From an uncultured Collinsella sp. (GTDB lineage Bacteria > Actinomycetota > Coriobacteriia > Coriobacteriales > Coriobacteriaceae): a DNA stretch of 64,000 nt. Every line of letters begins with the position of its first letter. The first letter of the stretch is position 1. Shown here one piece after another: positions 7,105-16,334 of this stretch. Location of the stretch: NCBI GenBank assembly GCA_937995345.1, contig CALKKS010000013.1, forward strand, positions 1 to 64,000, written 5' to 3'. Made by a program: the position numbers and the translations under genes. The notes beneath the pieces are model-generated. The model saw only the letters and a program-made list of their open reading frames with translations. It searched no databases and had not been told where the DNA came from.

Positions 7105-8562
7105 CTAAGCCTTTCTGCCATGAGAGAACATGGCTCGCGTCGATCGAACCGTCCCCGGATTGAGCGCAATGGAGAGCGCATAGCAAGCGACTGGCACAAT
7201 TTCCGTCCAGAGGCCGCCGATATAGACCGAAACCATGAATGCAAGCGCCATCGAGCACTCGCAGGCGAGGAGCCTTACGCAGGAGATGCAGAGGCGCTTC
7301 TTCGCAAGATAAAGCTCACTCACAACGCTGCGTAGAACAATGGCGAGCACAAGGCCGCAAACAACGAAGTCGACGCTTCCGAGAACGTAGGCGCCGAGAC
7401 AGGACGCCATCGCGCTGACGCCGAGGGCCAGAAGGTTGAACCTCAAAAGCTGCTGGGTGTCCCCGTACACCTTAAGGTAGGTCGAGCAGAGAATGTTCAT
7501 TTTGCCGTCGAACACGAGCAGCGGCATGAGGAGGCCCAGGTAATGGAAGCTATCAGCATACTCGGGAAGCCAGAGGTTGAGCACGGCACAGCCCGGCAGG
7601 TAGCATAAGTAGAGGAGTGAGAACGTAACGAAAAGTCCGTCGCGCAGCTGCATGTACCTCGCCTTGAGGGAATCGATGTCGAGCCTCCTGAGCACGGGAA
7701 ACAGCACGAGGCTGAACTGGGCGATGAAGGCGAGCACGAATGAAACCATAGAGAACGCGAAGGACATCTGCCCGAAGGTCTCGAGCCCCCATTTCATAAC
7801 GATGATCTGTCTGGCGACACCGACAACGAGCGAAGAAGCGTAGTAGGCGACCATGACCTGAGCCCCAACACGGAGATCGCCAAGCGCCATTTTCAGCGCG
7901 TCGCCCATCGACCCCGCCTCTGCGCGCATGATTCCCCTACCGCACGCGAGGCAGTAGAAGAAGGATACGCTCATGCCAGCTACGTAGCCGACGGCAAGAG
8001 GCTCGTAGCTGTTGCCGCCCGCAGCCATGAAGGCGATGAGAATCGCGAGAAAGGCGACCTTGCTCAACGCCGTGGCGATTGAGTAGATGCGCGTCAGGTT
8101 AACGGCTTGGAATATCGGAGATATGAAGCCGTATAGGTTCTGGAAGATGCCATAGACGAGGAGCGCGAATATCACAAAGCGGAGGTTGGTGTCGACGTTC
8201 ACGAAGAGGGCGACTCCGAGAAGGGCGGCCGCGATGGCAACCTGCATGAGGAGGACCACTCGCATCTCGGCCTTCAGGGCGCCTTTATCGAGTTCCTCGT
8301 AACGCTTGCCACCAAGGCGGAGATAAGCGCCGTCCCCTATGCCAAGAAGCGCGATCGCGACATAGCCAGCATAGAAGACGAAAAGCTGCCAGTACGCGTA
8401 TTCCAGCACGCCCAGCAGCTTGGGGACGACGAGCGTCATGAGGAAGCTCGACACAAGCGCTATCCCCTGCGCGGCGAAGGCATAGGCGACGTTGCTCGCT
8501 ATGCCGCCCTTTTCCTCGACGGAGAATAGGCCCTTGATGGCAAGGATGAATCTAGTGCTCAT
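7105..8562 (-). CDS. Polysaccharide flippase (Wzx-like, MATE/MOP superfamily)
   Basis: 485 residues with about 12-14 hydrophobic segments spread over the whole length. The N-terminus GGIASNVAYAFAAQGIALVSSFLMTLVVPKLLG is characteristic of oligosaccharide flippases, which move the undecaprenyl-linked repeat unit across the membrane. The ATG overlaps the TGA of the preceding acetyltransferase (ATGA) when that gene is read in its corrected frame. It belongs to the polysaccharide operon, followed by a serine acetyltransferase-like gene. Confidence 0.85.
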   Translation of the reverse strand: MSTRFILAIKGLFSVEEKGGIASNVAYAFAAQGIALVSSFLMTLVVPKLLGVLEYAYWQLFVFYAGYVAIALLGIGDGAYLRLGGKRYEELDKGALKAEMRVVLLMQVAIAAALLGVALFVNVDTNLRFVIFALLVYGIFQNLYGFISPIFQAVNLTRIYSIATALSKVAFLAILIAFMAAGGNSYEPLAVGYVAGMSVSFFYCLACGRGIMRAEAGSMGDALKMALGDLRVGAQVMVAYYASSLVVGVARQIIVMKWGLETFGQMSFAFSMVSFVLAFIAQFSLVLFPVLRRLDIDSLKARYMQLRDGLFVTFSLLYLCYLPGCAVLNLWLPEYADSFHYLGLLMPLLVFDGKMNILCSTYLKVYGDTQQLLRFNLLALGVSAMASCLGAYVLGSVDFVVCGLVLAIVLRSVVSELYLAKKRLCISCVRLLACECSMALAFMVSVYIGGLWTEIVPVACYALSIALNPGTVRSTRAMFSHGRKA

Positions 8563-9304
8563 GTATGGTGTAGCCGCCCCTCAGCGTATTCGCAAAACTC
8601 TTCGTAGTTCCCAAAAGCATGCTCGTGCTCATCGATCCAACGCAGGCACTCGTCCGCGTTCTCGTGGTCGTCGAGCTTCTGCCTGAACCTCTCGCAAAGC
8701 CCATCCGAGCTCGTGGTGAATAAGTAGAAGTACTCGTGGAAGACCTCGATGGGAGGCGTGACAGAGAAACGCTCCTTGTAGAGGCGATAGATGGTGCACG
8801 CCTCCTCGAGCTGCTTCGACTTTCGGCGCTCATAGTATTCCTCCAGGGAGCAGATGCGTTTCCCAGGAACCCCCCCCAGACGGAGCCACCCTCGACGTTC
8901 CCCGATACGACGGAGCCGGCGCCTACTATGCAGTTGTCGCCGATGGTCGTTCCGGGAAGAACGGTGCACCCCCAGCCAAGGAAGACGTTGCTTCCGATGC
9001 TGACGGGCTTCTGGCTCCCGAGGATCTCGCCGTGGGTCCAGACCTTGGTTACCCCAACGCTGTAATCGTGAGTGAGGATGGTGACGGGGCCCGTCATGGC
9101 GACATGAGACCCAAAGGAGAGGAGGTGGGGATTCTGCTCGTCAATGTTGGTTCTGCCAGGAGAGAAAATTACGACGTCATCGCCCATCTTCACCCCGATG
9201 TTCTTCAGATGTGCAACGTAGGCGTCCGTCGATGCGCGGTGCCCCTGCACGACCGACTTGCCAAGCTTGGCGACCCTACTCTTCAGCGACGATGCTAAGC
9301 CCAT
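8559..9304 (-). pseudogene. Acyltransferase of the polysaccharide locus, out of frame at a G tract
   Basis: The first 145 or so residues from the ATG at 9304 are a hexapeptide-repeat acetyltransferase (FGSHVAMTGPVTILTHDYS, IGSNVFLGWGCTVLPGTTIG, CIVGAGSVVSGNVEGGSVWGG). At the G8 run (plus strand C at 8870-8877) the frame shifts; as sequenced the protein continues with nonsense to 8552. With nine G the frame reads WGGVPGKRICSLEEYYERR and a sensible acidic/helical C-terminus (YKERFSVTPPIEVFHEYFY) ending at 8559, which restores an ATGA overlap with the flippase gene. So the true gene is 8559-9304 and is in an OFF or mutated state here. Probable sugar O-acetyltransferase. Confidence 0.75.
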
Positions 9305-10682
9305 GTACTCTTTTCCCTTCTCGAGCGGTCGAGGTTTCTATAGCCGCAAGGGCAAACAGGCACCAGGCTATCGGGATAAGCCCGGAACCGTTGCCGACCT
9401 GATAGCCTATGAGGGCCAGGATGCCCATTGCGAGCCCGATTCTGTAGGTCCTCCGCTCGGTGTGATCGCCCAGCAGACGGGCGACGAGCCTTATGGCAAA
9501 GTAGCCATAAGCTGCGAGGCCCGGTAGGCCGAGTTCCACGAGCAGGGTGAGAAAGTAGCTGAAGGTCGTGTTTGTACCGAAGTCGACCGCGAGCACCGGA
9601 GGCGCCATGTTGTAGCCGACTCCCCAGGGGTTCTCCAAGAACTCGGCGAGGGCGTTCGACATGCAGAGAAAGCGCTGCTCGTTGTCTCCTCCGGTTATGT
9701 CGGCGGACTCGACGCCTTGCGAAAAGCCCTTGGAGATCGTCTCAATGTCGATGAAGGCGCCTTTCCCCGAACCGCCCATGAGAAGATAGACGACGAAAGT
9801 CGCTAAGAGGAAGAGGGCTACGATAAGGACGAGCCATTCCAAGGCATTCCTGCGCTTGCGGAGCAAGCCTTCGGCCTTCGTGTCGCGACGAAGAAGGTGG
9901 GCAAGGACGACGAAGCCGAAGAAGAGCACGATGTTGCCGGTCCCCGACATTGCGAAGAGCACGAACAGGATAACAAGGACCAGGGTCCTGAGAAGGCCGT
10001 TGGCCCATTGACGGCCGCCGGTGACGAGGTAAATCATGGTCGCGGCCGCGACGAAATAGGAGCATTCAAGGTAGAGCCCCTGCGCGCGATATGAGTAGAC
10101 CAGGTATTCCGCATTGGAGGCCCAAGACGATGCCGCCCCCCAAGGCACGGAAATGTAGAAGGCGGGCTGGGGGAAAAGCCCGTAGAGTGTGAATGCTCCA
10201 CCGTTCTGAAAGGCGACATACTGCGCAATCGAGACGACCGTGCTGACGACCAGACCGATCCAGAGACCCTTCAGCAAATAGTCAACATAATCTTTGAGCG
10301 AAATGACCGCCAGGTAGGCCGCGATGGACGCAGCGAGGACTACGAGGCCGTTCACGTATGAGTTGATCTGCAGGCCAACGTGAGTGGTGGTCGTGAACAT
10401 GACGAGGCCGAACGAGAGGATGATCAGCAAAAGAAGTGGCAGCATGCCGCGGTCGAAGCACTGGAAGATGTTCCGCTCCGTCTCAGCGGGGCGGAACACG
10501 ATTCGCAGCACTAGCACGATTGCGGCTACCGGGTAGATGACGTCGACGTACAGGTTGCCGACCTTCGCGACGTAGAAAACGCCTTGGGCAAAGCAAAGTC
10601 CCAGCAAGAGGGCGGCGAGGGGCCAGCGGTCACTTCTTTTTTCAGGCGCTCGCGACTCGGCGCGCGTAAGACGAGTCATCAC
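9276..10682 (-). CDS. O-antigen ligase/polymerase-like membrane protein (Wzy-like)
   Basis: 468 residues with about ten to twelve hydrophobic segments and a larger extracytoplasmic loop near residues 310-360 (IETISKGFSQGVESADITGG...). ENPWGVGYNMAP and the TFSYFLTLLVELGLPGLAAY segment fit the Wzy/WaaL superfamily, which polymerises repeat units on the outer face of the membrane. It overlaps the preceding glycosyltransferase by four bases and the following acetyltransferase by 29 bases. It is the only polymerase candidate in the operon. Confidence 0.75.
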   Translation of the reverse strand: MMTRLTRAESRAPEKRSDRWPLAALLLGLCFAQGVFYVAKVGNLYVDVIYPVAAIVLVLRIVFRPAETERNIFQCFDRGMLPLLLLIILSFGLVMFTTTTHVGLQINSYVNGLVVLAASIAAYLAVISLKDYVDYLLKGLWIGLVVSTVVSIAQYVAFQNGGAFTLYGLFPQPAFYISVPWGAASSWASNAEYLVYSYRAQGLYLECSYFVAAATMIYLVTGGRQWANGLLRTLVLVILFVLFAMSGTGNIVLFFGFVVLAHLLRRDTKAEGLLRKRRNALEWLVLIVALFLLATFVVYLLMGGSGKGAFIDIETISKGFSQGVESADITGGDNEQRFLCMSNALAEFLENPWGVGYNMAPPVLAVDFGTNTTFSYFLTLLVELGLPGLAAYGYFAIRLVARLLGDHTERRTYRIGLAMGILALIGYQVGNGSGLIPIAWCLFALAAIETSTAREGKRVHGLSIVAEE

Positions 10683-11800
10683 GCCACCCCTCGATTGGAA
10701 CCGACGGCCGTGGCGGCAAGATCGGAAACGACTTTGGCGACATTGGCCTTGAAGTCGAGCTCGCTCGCGGCGTAGGCGCGCCCGTTCGCGCCCATGCGGC
10801 TGGCGAGAGCGTCGTCAAGCAGCTCGGCCATTGCGCGCACCAGTTCATCGTCGCCGTCCGCGACGAATCCCGTCTCCCCGTCGACCACGAACTCAGAGAG
10901 TCCGGGCGCGGAGCTCGTGATAACCGGCTTGCCGAAGCTATAGGAGATTGGCAGGACGCCGCTTTGCGTCGCCTCGAGATAAGGGAGAACGGTTGCCCGC
11001 GCATGTCGCATGAGATAAACAAGCTCGCCGTCAGCGATGTATCTGTTAAGGAACAGAATCGACCCCCGGTGGCTGGAGATAGCGCTGAGGGCCTCGTCCT
11101 CAACGGCCCCTCGCCCCGCAATGACGAGTCTCGCCTCCGGATGGTCGCCGAGGAGGGCCGTAAACGCCCTGACGAGCCCTTCGACGTTCTTGTATTTCTC
11201 TATCGCCCCAAAGAACAGGAAGAAGCCGGCGGCAAGCCCCCCCTCCGCCTCAGGCGGTACGGCGGCGTCGCAGTCGGGTGCCGTGGCTCCGAGCCTTAGC
11301 ACCGAGACCTTCCCCGCGACGCCGCGCCCATGGCGAGAAGCGAGGTCAGCGGCGGCGGAGTTTGACATCACGACTACGCGGGAGGCCTGGCCGAGCGCGC
11401 GCCCCCTGGTTCCGAGGAGATACGCAAATCGCAGACGGGTCTTCAGGCGCATTTTAGCAAGATGGGGCTTGACGTCGTGAACGAAGACGACCGTATTGGC
11501 ACGCATCGAGCGAACGGCCGCCGATGTGACCGTTTCGTCGGTTAGCCAAACGCTGTCCGGGGAGAACTCCGCAAGCTCTGCGTCTATGGCGCGAGCAGCA
11601 GATCGACCCTTGCCAAGGCCAGCAGCCAGATGGTATGAGCGGACGGCGCCCGAGCGCCCGAGCGCCACGGTGTCGGCTGCGGCTCCCTCGGGGAGAATAA
11701 TCAGGGCTTCGTGGCCGAGTTCCGCCAATGCGAGGTAACAGCTTTGCGCGAAGTGCACCATTCCGCCGTCGCGCACCGTGCAGATAATCGCGATTCTCAT
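10679..11800 (-). CDS. Glycosyltransferase family 4 (GT-B fold)
   Basis: 373 residues from the ATG at 11800 (MRIAIICTVRDGGMVHFAQS), which overlaps the TGA of the upstream glycosyltransferase as ATGA; the longer upstream frame is not needed. C-terminal donor-binding half: FFLFFGAIEKYKNVEGLVRAF, RLVIAGRGAVED, then ATVLPYLEATQSGVLPISYSFGKPVI, corresponding to the E-x7-E region of retaining GT4 enzymes. It would add one sugar to the lipid-linked repeat unit on the cytoplasmic side. Acceptor and donor cannot be told from the sequence. Confidence 0.8.
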   Translation of the reverse strand: MRIAIICTVRDGGMVHFAQSCYLALAELGHEALIILPEGAAADTVALGRSGAVRSYHLAAGLGKGRSAARAIDAELAEFSPDSVWLTDETVTSAAVRSMRANTVVFVHDVKPHLAKMRLKTRLRFAYLLGTRGRALGQASRVVVMSNSAAADLASRHGRGVAGKVSVLRLGATAPDCDAAVPPEAEGGLAAGFFLFFGAIEKYKNVEGLVRAFTALLGDHPEARLVIAGRGAVEDEALSAISSHRGSILFLNRYIADGELVYLMRHARATVLPYLEATQSGVLPISYSFGKPVITSSAPGLSEFVVDGETGFVADGDDELVRAMAELLDDALASRMGANGRAYAASELDFKANVAKVVSDLAATAVGSNRGVA

Positions 11801-12957
11801 TCGAACACACCTGCGCCCTTCAGCGCAGCCTCGTAGAACAACTCGAGGCGGCGAGTTGCCTCGGCGATCTCGAAGCCCTTTTCCGTCACGATGCCAAGGG
11901 CGTCGTGACGGTCGCCGCCCTTGGCTGATAGGACGGCCCCCGCCCACTCGTCAGGAGAGCAGGAAAGTGGGACTCTCATTGAGCCGGGAATAAGGACCGC
12001 TTCGGGCGTTATGGAATCGGCCAGGACGCAGGGGAGCCCGGAGGCCTGGGCCTCGACCGCGGATACGGGTAGCCCCTCGAACAGAGACGGCATCACGAAG
12101 ACATCCATAGCCTGAACAAGCCTATCGACGTCGGAGCGGAGCCCGAGGAACGTCACACTGTCCTCTATGCCGAGCACGCGAACTTGTTCCTTGACCTCAT
12201 CCTGAAGTTGGCCAACCCCCACGAGCAAGAGGCGGGCGTCGGGCCGGCTCTTCAGCAGAGATGCCATGACCTTGACAAGGAAGGGGTGGTTTTTTTGGGG
12301 CATGAACCGCCCCACGTGGCCGACGACGAGTCCGTCGCCCACTCCGAGCTCAGACCGCACTTCGTTGCGGACCTTTCGGTCGAACGAGAAGCGGTTGAGC
12401 TCGATGGCGTTCGGGATGATGGTCACATCGCCCGCAGAGACCGAGCCCCTGCCGAACAGGAACTCGCCGGCCTCCGTCGAGCACGCGGCGAGGTTCGTGC
12501 ATTCCCTCTTCGCCGCCCCCTTCAGGGCGTTCGCCATGAACTTTTGGAACCTCCGCTCGGTGACGACGCGGGCGGCATGGGAGTGAAGAATCCTAACCGG
12601 CACGCCATGCTTTCTCGCCTCGCGCAATACAATGATTGCCTTTGCCGAAGCATGGGCGTGGAGCACGTCGTAGCTGTGCGAGGAGAAGAAAACCTTGGTG
12701 TCGCGAACGCTCTGCTCGAAGCTCCCCCCATTCGCATAGGGCGTTATGAGATGCAGCTCGCTGCCCAGAGCCTTAAGGCGCTCAGGGTAATCATCCTTCA
12801 CCCCATTGGTGCGGTTATATGCGAGGACGTCGACTTGAAAGCGCGAATGGTCCATGTTTGCTATCCAGCGGATGCACTGCTCCTGGATGCCGCCCCCGTT
12901 GCCGTATCCGTCCATGAAGAACAGCACGCGAATCCTGCCGTCTTGTGGATTAGCCAT
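11797..12957 (-). CDS. Glycosyltransferase family 4 (EpsF-like)
   Basis: 386 residues. N-terminal VLFFMDGYGNGGGIQEQCIR, middle VRILHSHAARV, then IIPNAIELNRFSFD, VVGHVGRFMPQKNHPFLVKV and VFVMPSLFEGLPVSAVEAQASGLP, the classic GT4 layout with the E-x7-E pair in SLFEGLPVSAVEAQ. It is clearly similar in architecture to the glycosyltransferase at 16331-17428, suggesting an old duplication within the locus. Start overlaps the preceding F420-dehydrogenase-like gene by eight bases. Acts on the cytoplasmic face during repeat-unit assembly. Confidence 0.85.
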   Translation of the reverse strand: MANPQDGRIRVLFFMDGYGNGGGIQEQCIRWIANMDHSRFQVDVLAYNRTNGVKDDYPERLKALGSELHLITPYANGGSFEQSVRDTKVFFSSHSYDVLHAHASAKAIIVLREARKHGVPVRILHSHAARVVTERRFQKFMANALKGAAKRECTNLAACSTEAGEFLFGRGSVSAGDVTIIPNAIELNRFSFDRKVRNEVRSELGVGDGLVVGHVGRFMPQKNHPFLVKVMASLLKSRPDARLLLVGVGQLQDEVKEQVRVLGIEDSVTFLGLRSDVDRLVQAMDVFVMPSLFEGLPVSAVEAQASGLPCVLADSITPEAVLIPGSMRVPLSCSPDEWAGAVLSAKGGDRHDALGIVTEKGFEIAEATRRLELFYEAALKGAGVFE

Positions 12958-14137
12958 TCATCCTCACCTTCAAAGCCCGGGCGAGCGAGAACAGCCCCGC
13001 CCTGTCGAGCCAAACTTTGAGTTTCTGTTTGGGCGGGAGAGACCGCATCAGCGCCTTGTCGGCCGGCATTCCCGCATCTATGTCATTAAAAAGTCGCGCG
13101 CTGGCTTCGTCATGCCGTCCCGATGAGCCGAACAGCATGTTCGATTTCTCCGAGACAAGAGCGACCTGGTCAGAGCTCAACTCCACGAGGCGCCCCCTGG
13201 ATGAAAGCAGGCGCTTGATCCAGTCGCTCCCCTTTTGAGTAACACACAGAACCAGGGTCGCCCCCTTTGAGGAGCCCGCGCCAAGCACGTCATCGCCCAC
13301 GATGACATCGGCGAAATGGTATCCCTTCGCCGGGCAGTGGTGGCAGCTCCCGCGCAGTATGATGCCGTTCGCGAAGCAGTTGGTGTAAAGGTCTGATACG
13401 TACGTCGCGCGGTCAACCGTTGTGCCGTTCTTGAACTTGTAATGACACATGGAACGTCCGTAGCCCCTGGTCTTGTCCCTCTGGTTGACCGACACGAGCT
13501 TGGATTCGGCGCTCGCCTCAAGCCCGCGCTTGTACGCCTCCCAGACACCCGGCGAGGAGGCACCTCGGCACACCACAGAGACCGCAAGCAGGTTCTCTCG
13601 AGATTTCCCGCAGCATCGGCCCAAAGCCTCGACCTGGCACGGAGTCCCACCGAAAACGACCTTGCGACCAGACTCGAGCTCCCGTTTGACCGCCGCATAT
13701 ATGCCGCGCACGTTGCTTTGGACGTACTTCGAACTGGCAAAATCTGCAACGCGATCAAGCTCGTCCGTAAGTCTATGCTCCGCCTGGATGTCGCTTGACC
13801 ATGCACAACCGGCGACCAAACCGTTCGCGTCTATCGCGCCGCGCGCGAGTTCGGCGAAAGCCCCTCCGGAGGCAGATGTGGAAAGGACGTCCTGATTAGA
13901 AGACGAGAAGACGTATCCCGCGATGAAGGAGGGGCGCTCCACATTAGAGCGCGTGAGGGCCTGGCAAACACGCTCACATTTACGGCAGCGAATGCATGCA
14001 TCCTCGTCGACGGAGGGGACGAGAAAGCCCCTTTCGTCGGAGACGAGGGTGATGGCCCCGCTTGGGCAAACGGAAGCGCACGCCGAGCAACCCGTGCAAT
14101 CTTCCGCCATGTCGAAATCCAGTACCTTGCCTTCCAT
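12950..14137 (-). CDS. F420 hydrogenase/dehydrogenase beta-subunit-like iron-sulfur protein
   Basis: 395 residues. Two 4Fe-4S ferredoxin motifs open the protein: CTGCSACASVCPSGAI (about residue 15) and CIRCRKCERVCQ (about residue 48). The rest matches the FrhB/FdhB-type domain (FGGTPCQVEALGRCC, GSCHHCPAKGYHFADVIVGDD). In gut bacteria this family is often encoded next to a polysaccharide pyruvyltransferase-family gene, exactly as here (the start codon immediately adjoins the end of that gene), so it is likely a partner enzyme in sugar modification and not an F420 enzyme of methanogenesis. The precise reaction is unknown. Confidence 0.8.
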   Translation of the reverse strand: MEGKVLDFDMAEDCTGCSACASVCPSGAITLVSDERGFLVPSVDEDACIRCRKCERVCQALTRSNVERPSFIAGYVFSSSNQDVLSTSASGGAFAELARGAIDANGLVAGCAWSSDIQAEHRLTDELDRVADFASSKYVQSNVRGIYAAVKRELESGRKVVFGGTPCQVEALGRCCGKSRENLLAVSVVCRGASSPGVWEAYKRGLEASAESKLVSVNQRDKTRGYGRSMCHYKFKNGTTVDRATYVSDLYTNCFANGIILRGSCHHCPAKGYHFADVIVGDDVLGAGSSKGATLVLCVTQKGSDWIKRLLSSRGRLVELSSDQVALVSEKSNMLFGSSGRHDEASARLFNDIDAGMPADKALMRSLPPKQKLKVWLDRAGLFSLARALKVRMNG

Positions 14138-15246
14138 TAAAGAGCGAGCGCCCCCTTAAGGTAGTCGAGCGCATGATCTCTCTGAGCCCTGATCGCCTGG
14201 CGCGATGCCGTCGGATCGAAATCGCCGAGCTCGCCAAAGTCCAGGTTATCCGCAGACTTCAGGCGGTCGCCGAGCCCAAGAGACCTCAAAAGCGAGCTGC
14301 GCCTCGTCTCATTGGGGTCGCTAGTGACGGAGACGAATGGCTTGCCGTAGATCGCGGAGAAGGCCGTGCCGTGGAAGGAGTTGGTGACGACGAAGCGGGC
14401 GTGCGCGACGAGACCAAGGAACTCCCTCGGGCCGACGTCGAGCCTGCGCTCGATGCCGGAGAACATCGCGCGCGGGGGCGGGACGATGTTGATTACAGGA
14501 AGCCCGAAAGCCTTTCCGGCAGCTTTCGCAGCCTCTATCGAGTCCTTTGTGCCGCTCCATGCGAAGTAAAGGATGTAGGGTTTGTTGGGCACGGCATCGT
14601 CCAGCGCGATATGCTCGTAGTCGCCTTGTTCAAGCAGAAGCGTCGGATCACAGACATGCTCGCACTCAAGCCCCCATGTTCTCAAAAGATCGACGCCCGT
14701 GGTCTCGCGCATGGAGAGCGCGTCGAAGGTCGAAATCATCGGGAACAGATAGTCCTTCTGCTTCTTGGCCTCGATCACCCAATCAGAGAAGGATGTGGCA
14801 TACGCGATGCGGCGCTCCTTCTTCGGAAAGTTCAGATAATAGACGGGGTTCTGGTAGCGTATGCCGGGGTCGAGGTTCCAAGTCTGGTCGCTGCCGCAAA
14901 TCACGGTGTCGAACTGGCCGACAGCGCTCTCCACATCCTCCGGGGTCAGGCACCTTTCCGTCGTGTCAAGGATGTCCGCGCCGAAAGACAGGAACATCTC
15001 GTTACGCCGCTTGAGCGAATCCTTGTACGGGAGACGAGAAATGGTCTTGACAATCTCCTTCGGGTGGTCGAGCCGACGCGCAAAAGGCGTCACGATGTTC
15101 ATCATGGTCTCGGAGCGGTAATCGATCACCTTGCATGTTCCGCCATCTCCGAGCATCCTTTTCACGGTGGTCTGGAGCGCAAACGCCTGTAGCGACGCGC
15201 CATAGTTGTTGCAGGCATGGTAGGTCAGGATGCCAACATTCCTCAT
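14137..15246 (-). CDS. Polysaccharide pyruvyltransferase family protein
   Basis: 369 residues from the ATG at 15246 (MRNVGILTYHACNNYGASLQ), which overlaps the stop of the upstream glycosyltransferase as ATGA. The N-terminal NYGASLQAFALQ, the central VICGSDQTWNLDP and the late VVTNSFHGTAFSAIYGKPFV are hallmark motifs of the PF04230 family. Members transfer pyruvate to form ketals on polysaccharides or do related glycosyl-type chemistry. The iron-sulfur partner gene follows directly. Residues in the ligand motif SFHGT are intact, so the enzyme looks functional. Confidence 0.85.
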   Translation of the reverse strand: MRNVGILTYHACNNYGASLQAFALQTTVKRMLGDGGTCKVIDYRSETMMNIVTPFARRLDHPKEIVKTISRLPYKDSLKRRNEMFLSFGADILDTTERCLTPEDVESAVGQFDTVICGSDQTWNLDPGIRYQNPVYYLNFPKKERRIAYATSFSDWVIEAKKQKDYLFPMISTFDALSMRETTGVDLLRTWGLECEHVCDPTLLLEQGDYEHIALDDAVPNKPYILYFAWSGTKDSIEAAKAAGKAFGLPVINIVPPPRAMFSGIERRLDVGPREFLGLVAHARFVVTNSFHGTAFSAIYGKPFVSVTSDPNETRRSSLLRSLGLGDRLKSADNLDFGELGDFDPTASRQAIRAQRDHALDYLKGALAL

Positions 15247-16334
15247 CGAGTTCTCACTTTCATAATAAGGTCTTTGTACACGCTGCTGGCCATCTTCGCG
15301 TAGTCGCATTTGGCCAGCACCCTGTCCGGTGGGTTTACAGGCTCCCTGAGCAGGGCATCGAGGTCAACTTCGGGGTTCTTGGGGTCGATGTAATGAACGG
15401 CATCCTCGTAAACCTCCGGAAGGCAAGTCACGTTAGAGACGATGACCTGCGCCCCGACGCTCAAGGCCTCGAGAGGGGGGATGCCGAAGCCCTCGTACTC
15501 CGAAGGGAGAATGAATGCCTTACAGCGTTGCATGAGGTACTTGCTCTCCCCGTCGCTCACGTAGCCGACGAAAAGCACGTTCTCGGGAATGCCGCCCTCC
15601 AACAGCGAACCATAGGCGGTCGCATTGAAACCGCCGGCGACGACGAAGAGGGATTCTTTGTTGCGCCTCGCGGCGTCCATAATCCAGCCGAGGTTCTTAT
15701 TGGGCGCGAGACTGCCAAGGGAGTAATAGAAACCACCCTCGCTCAGGGCAGGGAACCGCTCAGATATTTCTGGGTCTGGCACCACCGACTCAAAGTAGCT
15801 CCATCCCGGATAAACCACGGTGACCTTTGAGGGGTCAACCCCGTAGACCTCCACCATCCTGTTTTTTGAGTACTCCGAAACCGTGTAGACCCTGTCAGCG
15901 CGATGCCATGCGTAATGGAAGTGAATCTTATGCCATGCCTGTGAGACGCGAGCGTAGAAAGAAGTGAAGTACTCGGGTCGCTCCTTGTAGCAGATGTCAT
16001 GGATGAAAATGGAGCCTTCACTGCAGAGCGGGGCGATGGAGCATATGTTGAGACAGTAGGCGCGACGCTTCACGGCATAGGGGGCGAGACATAGCTGCTC
16101 CCAGAGCGACCCCTTCACCCTGCCTGTGCGAATGACACCGATGTGGTTAAGTTCAGGGACGTCTTGGGCGTACTCCGGAACTACGAGACTGACAGGGAAG
16201 TCCCCCTCGACGAGCTTGTCGAGCTCAAGAACAAGCTCACGCGCCACGCGTTCCTGCCCGGTAAGCCTGCGAGCGCAAAACTCGCCGTTTATGATTATCC
16301 GCTCGTAACCAGAGCAGGAAGAAGATCGGGTCAT
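15243..16334 (-). CDS. Glycosyltransferase family 4
   Basis: 363 residues. N-terminal IIINGEFCARRLTGQERVARELV, typical of mannosyl/rhamnosyl-type GT4 enzymes; then IFIHDICYKERPEYFTSFYA, VYTVSEYSKNRMVEVYGVDPSKVTVVYPG, GSLAPNKNLGWIMDA and AFILPSEYEGFGIPPLEALSVGAQVIVSN, containing the E-x7-E pair. It overlaps the preceding glycosyltransferase stop by four bases. Given the neighbouring manC-type gene, GDP-mannose is a possible donor, but this is inference. Confidence 0.82.
   Translation of the reverse strand: MTRSSSCSGYERIIINGEFCARRLTGQERVARELVLELDKLVEGDFPVSLVVPEYAQDVPELNHIGVIRTGRVKGSLWEQLCLAPYAVKRRAYCLNICSIAPLCSEGSIFIHDICYKERPEYFTSFYARVSQAWHKIHFHYAWHRADRVYTVSEYSKNRMVEVYGVDPSKVTVVYPGWSYFESVVPDPEISERFPALSEGGFYYSLGSLAPNKNLGWIMDAARRNKESLFVVAGGFNATAYGSLLEGGIPENVLFVGYVSDGESKYLMQRCKAFILPSEYEGFGIPPLEALSVGAQVIVSNVTCLPEVYEDAVHYIDPKNPEVDLDALLREPVNPPDRVLAKCDYAKMASSVYKDLIMKVRTR

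Noticed and set aside
8552..8870. C-terminus of the acetyltransferase as literally sequenced (stop at 8552)
   Set aside because: After the G8 run this frame is Ser/Arg/Thr-rich nonsense and would overlap the flippase gene; the alternative frame gives a normal acetyltransferase end and an ATGA overlap.
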